Below, piece by piece: positions 5,811 through 6,891 of a stretch of 6,891 nucleotides of DNA. A program made the position numbers and the translations under genes. The notes beneath the pieces are model-generated. The model searched no databases, had not been told where the DNA came from, and worked only from the letters and a program-made list of their open reading frames with translations. The stretch comes from a bacterium (GTDB lineage: Bacteria; Atribacterota; JS1; SB-45; 34-128), in assembly GCA_018903015.1 (NCBI GenBank), contig JAHIPR010000258.1:1-6891 (forward strand). Reading direction: 5' to 3'. The stretch's first letter is position 1; the number at the start of each line of letters is the position of its first letter.

Positions 5811-6452
5811 TTACTTTTTATTTTCTAAATATTCATAAAAAGCTTTTATCAGCAACATACCCGCAACTGCACCGGGATCTTTCTTGCCTATTGATTTTTC
5901 TCTATACCAAACAGCTCTTCCGTGTTTTGGGAGCATCTCTTTAGTATCTTCAACTCCACCTTTAGCGGCTTCATAGGCCTGGCTAAAACCCTCTTTCAAA
6001 CTTTTGTTACTTTCTGAAGCTAATTTGAGGGCTTCAAAAGCAGGATACAATGAATCGATAATGGTTTTTTCCGATGGTTTAGCTTTCCCTCTTTCCATTA
6101 TTCCCTCAACAAAAGCCGACATTATTAGAACAAAATCAGATAGATCAACTTCGGTTTTGTCTTTAACGCTTTTGCCAGCTCTTATAAAACCTGTAGCAAT
6201 AAGAGTACCCAAAGTAGAAGGGACAGTCTCTGCTAAGGTCATGCCAACTTTCATGAAGACTCTTCCTATATCCTCTTCCTCCAGTATTGATATCATTTCG
6301 TGAACTTTAGAAAATCCAGTACTCATAGTTATCCCTAAATCTCCGTCACCTATTGCTGAATCCAATTCAAATAACCAATCTTTGTTTTCAATCATTACAT
6401 CCTTAACCTTAGCAAATAAGCCTTCTAAATCCGAAGAATTTAGTTTATTCAT
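5811..6452 (-). CDS. dhaL: Dihydroxyacetone kinase subunit DhaL, divergent form
   Basis: A 213-residue all-helical DhaL (DAK2) domain, the nucleotide-binding subunit that passes phosphate to the ketose held by DhaK. Seen here: LDSAIGDGDLGITM (30-43), in which Asp31, Asp36 and Asp38 are the expected magnesium ligands; the nucleotide loop TVPSTLGTLIATGF (76-89); RGKAKPSEKTIIDSL (121-135), matching the GAKPGDKTMLDAL motif; and GRAVWYREKSIGKKDPGAVAG (178-198), matching GRASY..ERSIGHPDPGA. Two motifs depart from the E. coli type: the His of GDGDHG is Leu39, and the GGSSG loop reads PSTLG. This suggests a distinct subfamily, with altered donor or ketose use possible. Length is normal. The gene starts 15 bases after the DhaK stop with AAGGA at 9-base spacing, so the two are co-translated. 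The phosphate donor (ATP or a DhaM phosphotransferase protein) is not visible. Kinases of this type also act on erythruloses. Confidence 0.88.
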   Translation of the reverse strand: MNKLNSSDLEGLFAKVKDVMIENKDWLFELDSAIGDGDLGITMSTGFSKVHEMISILEEEDIGRVFMKVGMTLAETVPSTLGTLIATGFIRAGKSVKDKTEVDLSDFVLIMSAFVEGIMERGKAKPSEKTIIDSLYPAFEALKLASESNKSLKEGFSQAYEAAKGGVEDTKEMLPKHGRAVWYREKSIGKKDPGAVAGMLLIKAFYEYLENKK

Positions 6453-6467
6453 ATTATATCTTCCTTT

Positions 6468-6891
6468 TTATTTAAGTTCTGCTTGCACAAAGAAAGGGGT
6501 ATCTGCTGACTTTTTTAATAACTCTTTTAGCTCATTGTCGAGTCTTAATAAGGAAATAGACATTCCGGCCATCTCCATAGAGGTGGCAAACTCACCGATA
6601 TAGGGATGATATACAGTTATCTTCTTGTCTTTTAATATTTGTGCTACTTTTCTATATACTACGTACAGTTCCTCTTTAGGGGTAGCTCCCAATCCATTTA
6701 TCAGCACCGATACTTCGTCCCCCGATTGATAGGGTAGGTCCTCTAAGATAGACTCCATTATTTTTTCTACTATCTCGTCGGCGGATTTTAGTTCTCCCTT
6801 CCCTATCCCTGGTTCTCCGTGAATACCGATGCCAATCTCCATCTGACCTTCATCCATCTCAAAGGTAGGTTTACCCATTTCCGGAATAATA
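6468..6891 (-). CDS. dhaK: Dihydroxyacetone kinase subunit DhaK, C-terminal part only
   Basis: The last 140 or so residues of DhaK, the subunit that binds dihydroxyacetone (or a related ketose) covalently and presents it to DhaL for phosphorylation. The frame is open to the right edge (IIPEMGKPTFEMDE...), so the ATG at 6878 is internal and the N-terminal 200 or so residues lie outside. Visible motifs align with E. coli DhaK from memory: GKPTFEMDEGQMEIGIGIHGEPG, where the His (codon 6819-6821) is the residue that forms the hemiaminal bond with substrate, then VLINGLGATPKEELYVVY and FATSMEMAGMSISLLRLD. The catalytic His/Asp pair of the N-terminal half cannot be checked. It is followed after 15 bases by dhaL. 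Substrate could be dihydroxyacetone or a four-carbon ketose such as erythrulose. Confidence 0.88.
   Translation of the reverse strand, partial: IIPEMGKPTFEMDEGQMEIGIGIHGEPGIGKGELKSADEIVEKIMESILEDLPYQSGDEVSVLINGLGATPKEELYVVYRKVAQILKDKKITVYHPYIGEFATSMEMAGMSISLLRLDNELKELLKKSADTPFFVQAELK

Noticed and set aside
6004..6603. Plus-strand frames across dhaL and the dhaK end
   Set aside because: Antisense to two well-conserved coding regions; one even spans the dhaK-dhaL junction.
6468..6878. Reading the right-hand gene as a complete 136-residue protein starting at 6878
   Set aside because: The frame stays open to the window edge and the four residues before that ATG (IIPE) fit the DhaK family, so the ATG is internal.

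Overview
The window is a compact run of seven genes, all on the minus strand, so transcription runs from right to left. The DNA is AT-rich with very AT-rich gaps and good Shine-Dalgarno sites. The families present (iron-dependent alcohol dehydrogenase, M42 aminopeptidase, DhaK/DhaL, SgcQ-type BtpA protein) suit a low-GC anaerobic bacterium such as a Firmicute or an Atribacterota- or Thermotogota-like lineage. No marker gene is present, so this placement is only a suggestion.

Layout in transcription order: (1) C-terminal part of a DhaK subunit, cut by the right window edge; (2) DhaL, 15 bases later; (3) a 243-base gap (5568-5810), the only substantial one, holding a perfect 7-3-7 palindrome, a GC-rich hairpin and protein-like reading-frame fragments with no good start; (4) an SgcQ-type BtpA-family TIM-barrel protein; (5) an FGGY-family sugar kinase after 76 bases; (6) an M42 metallo-aminopeptidase of the FrvX/SgcX type; (7) a group III iron-dependent alcohol dehydrogenase; (8) the first 254 residues of a P1/DmpA-family (S58) amide hydrolase, cut by the left edge. 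Genes 5 to 8 are separated by only 33-36 bases and look like one transcription unit, probably joined to gene 4.

Taken together this looks like a carbohydrate or polyol utilisation cluster. Two sugar kinases of unrelated fold (DhaKL for a short ketose, FGGY for a larger sugar) would feed phosphorylated intermediates into central metabolism. The iron-dependent dehydrogenase would handle an alcohol/aldehyde step, and the SgcQ-type protein has an unknown, probably enzymatic, role. The pairing of an SgcQ-like protein with an M42 peptidase recalls the E. coli sgc cluster (sgcQ plus sgcX). Here the phosphotransferase genes of that cluster are not in view and kinases stand in their place. The presence of two amide/peptide hydrolases (M42 and P1) in a sugar cluster is the main puzzle and may mean that the natural substrate carries an amide or aminoacyl bond. 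No RNA genes, mobile elements, CRISPR arrays or attachment sites were seen.
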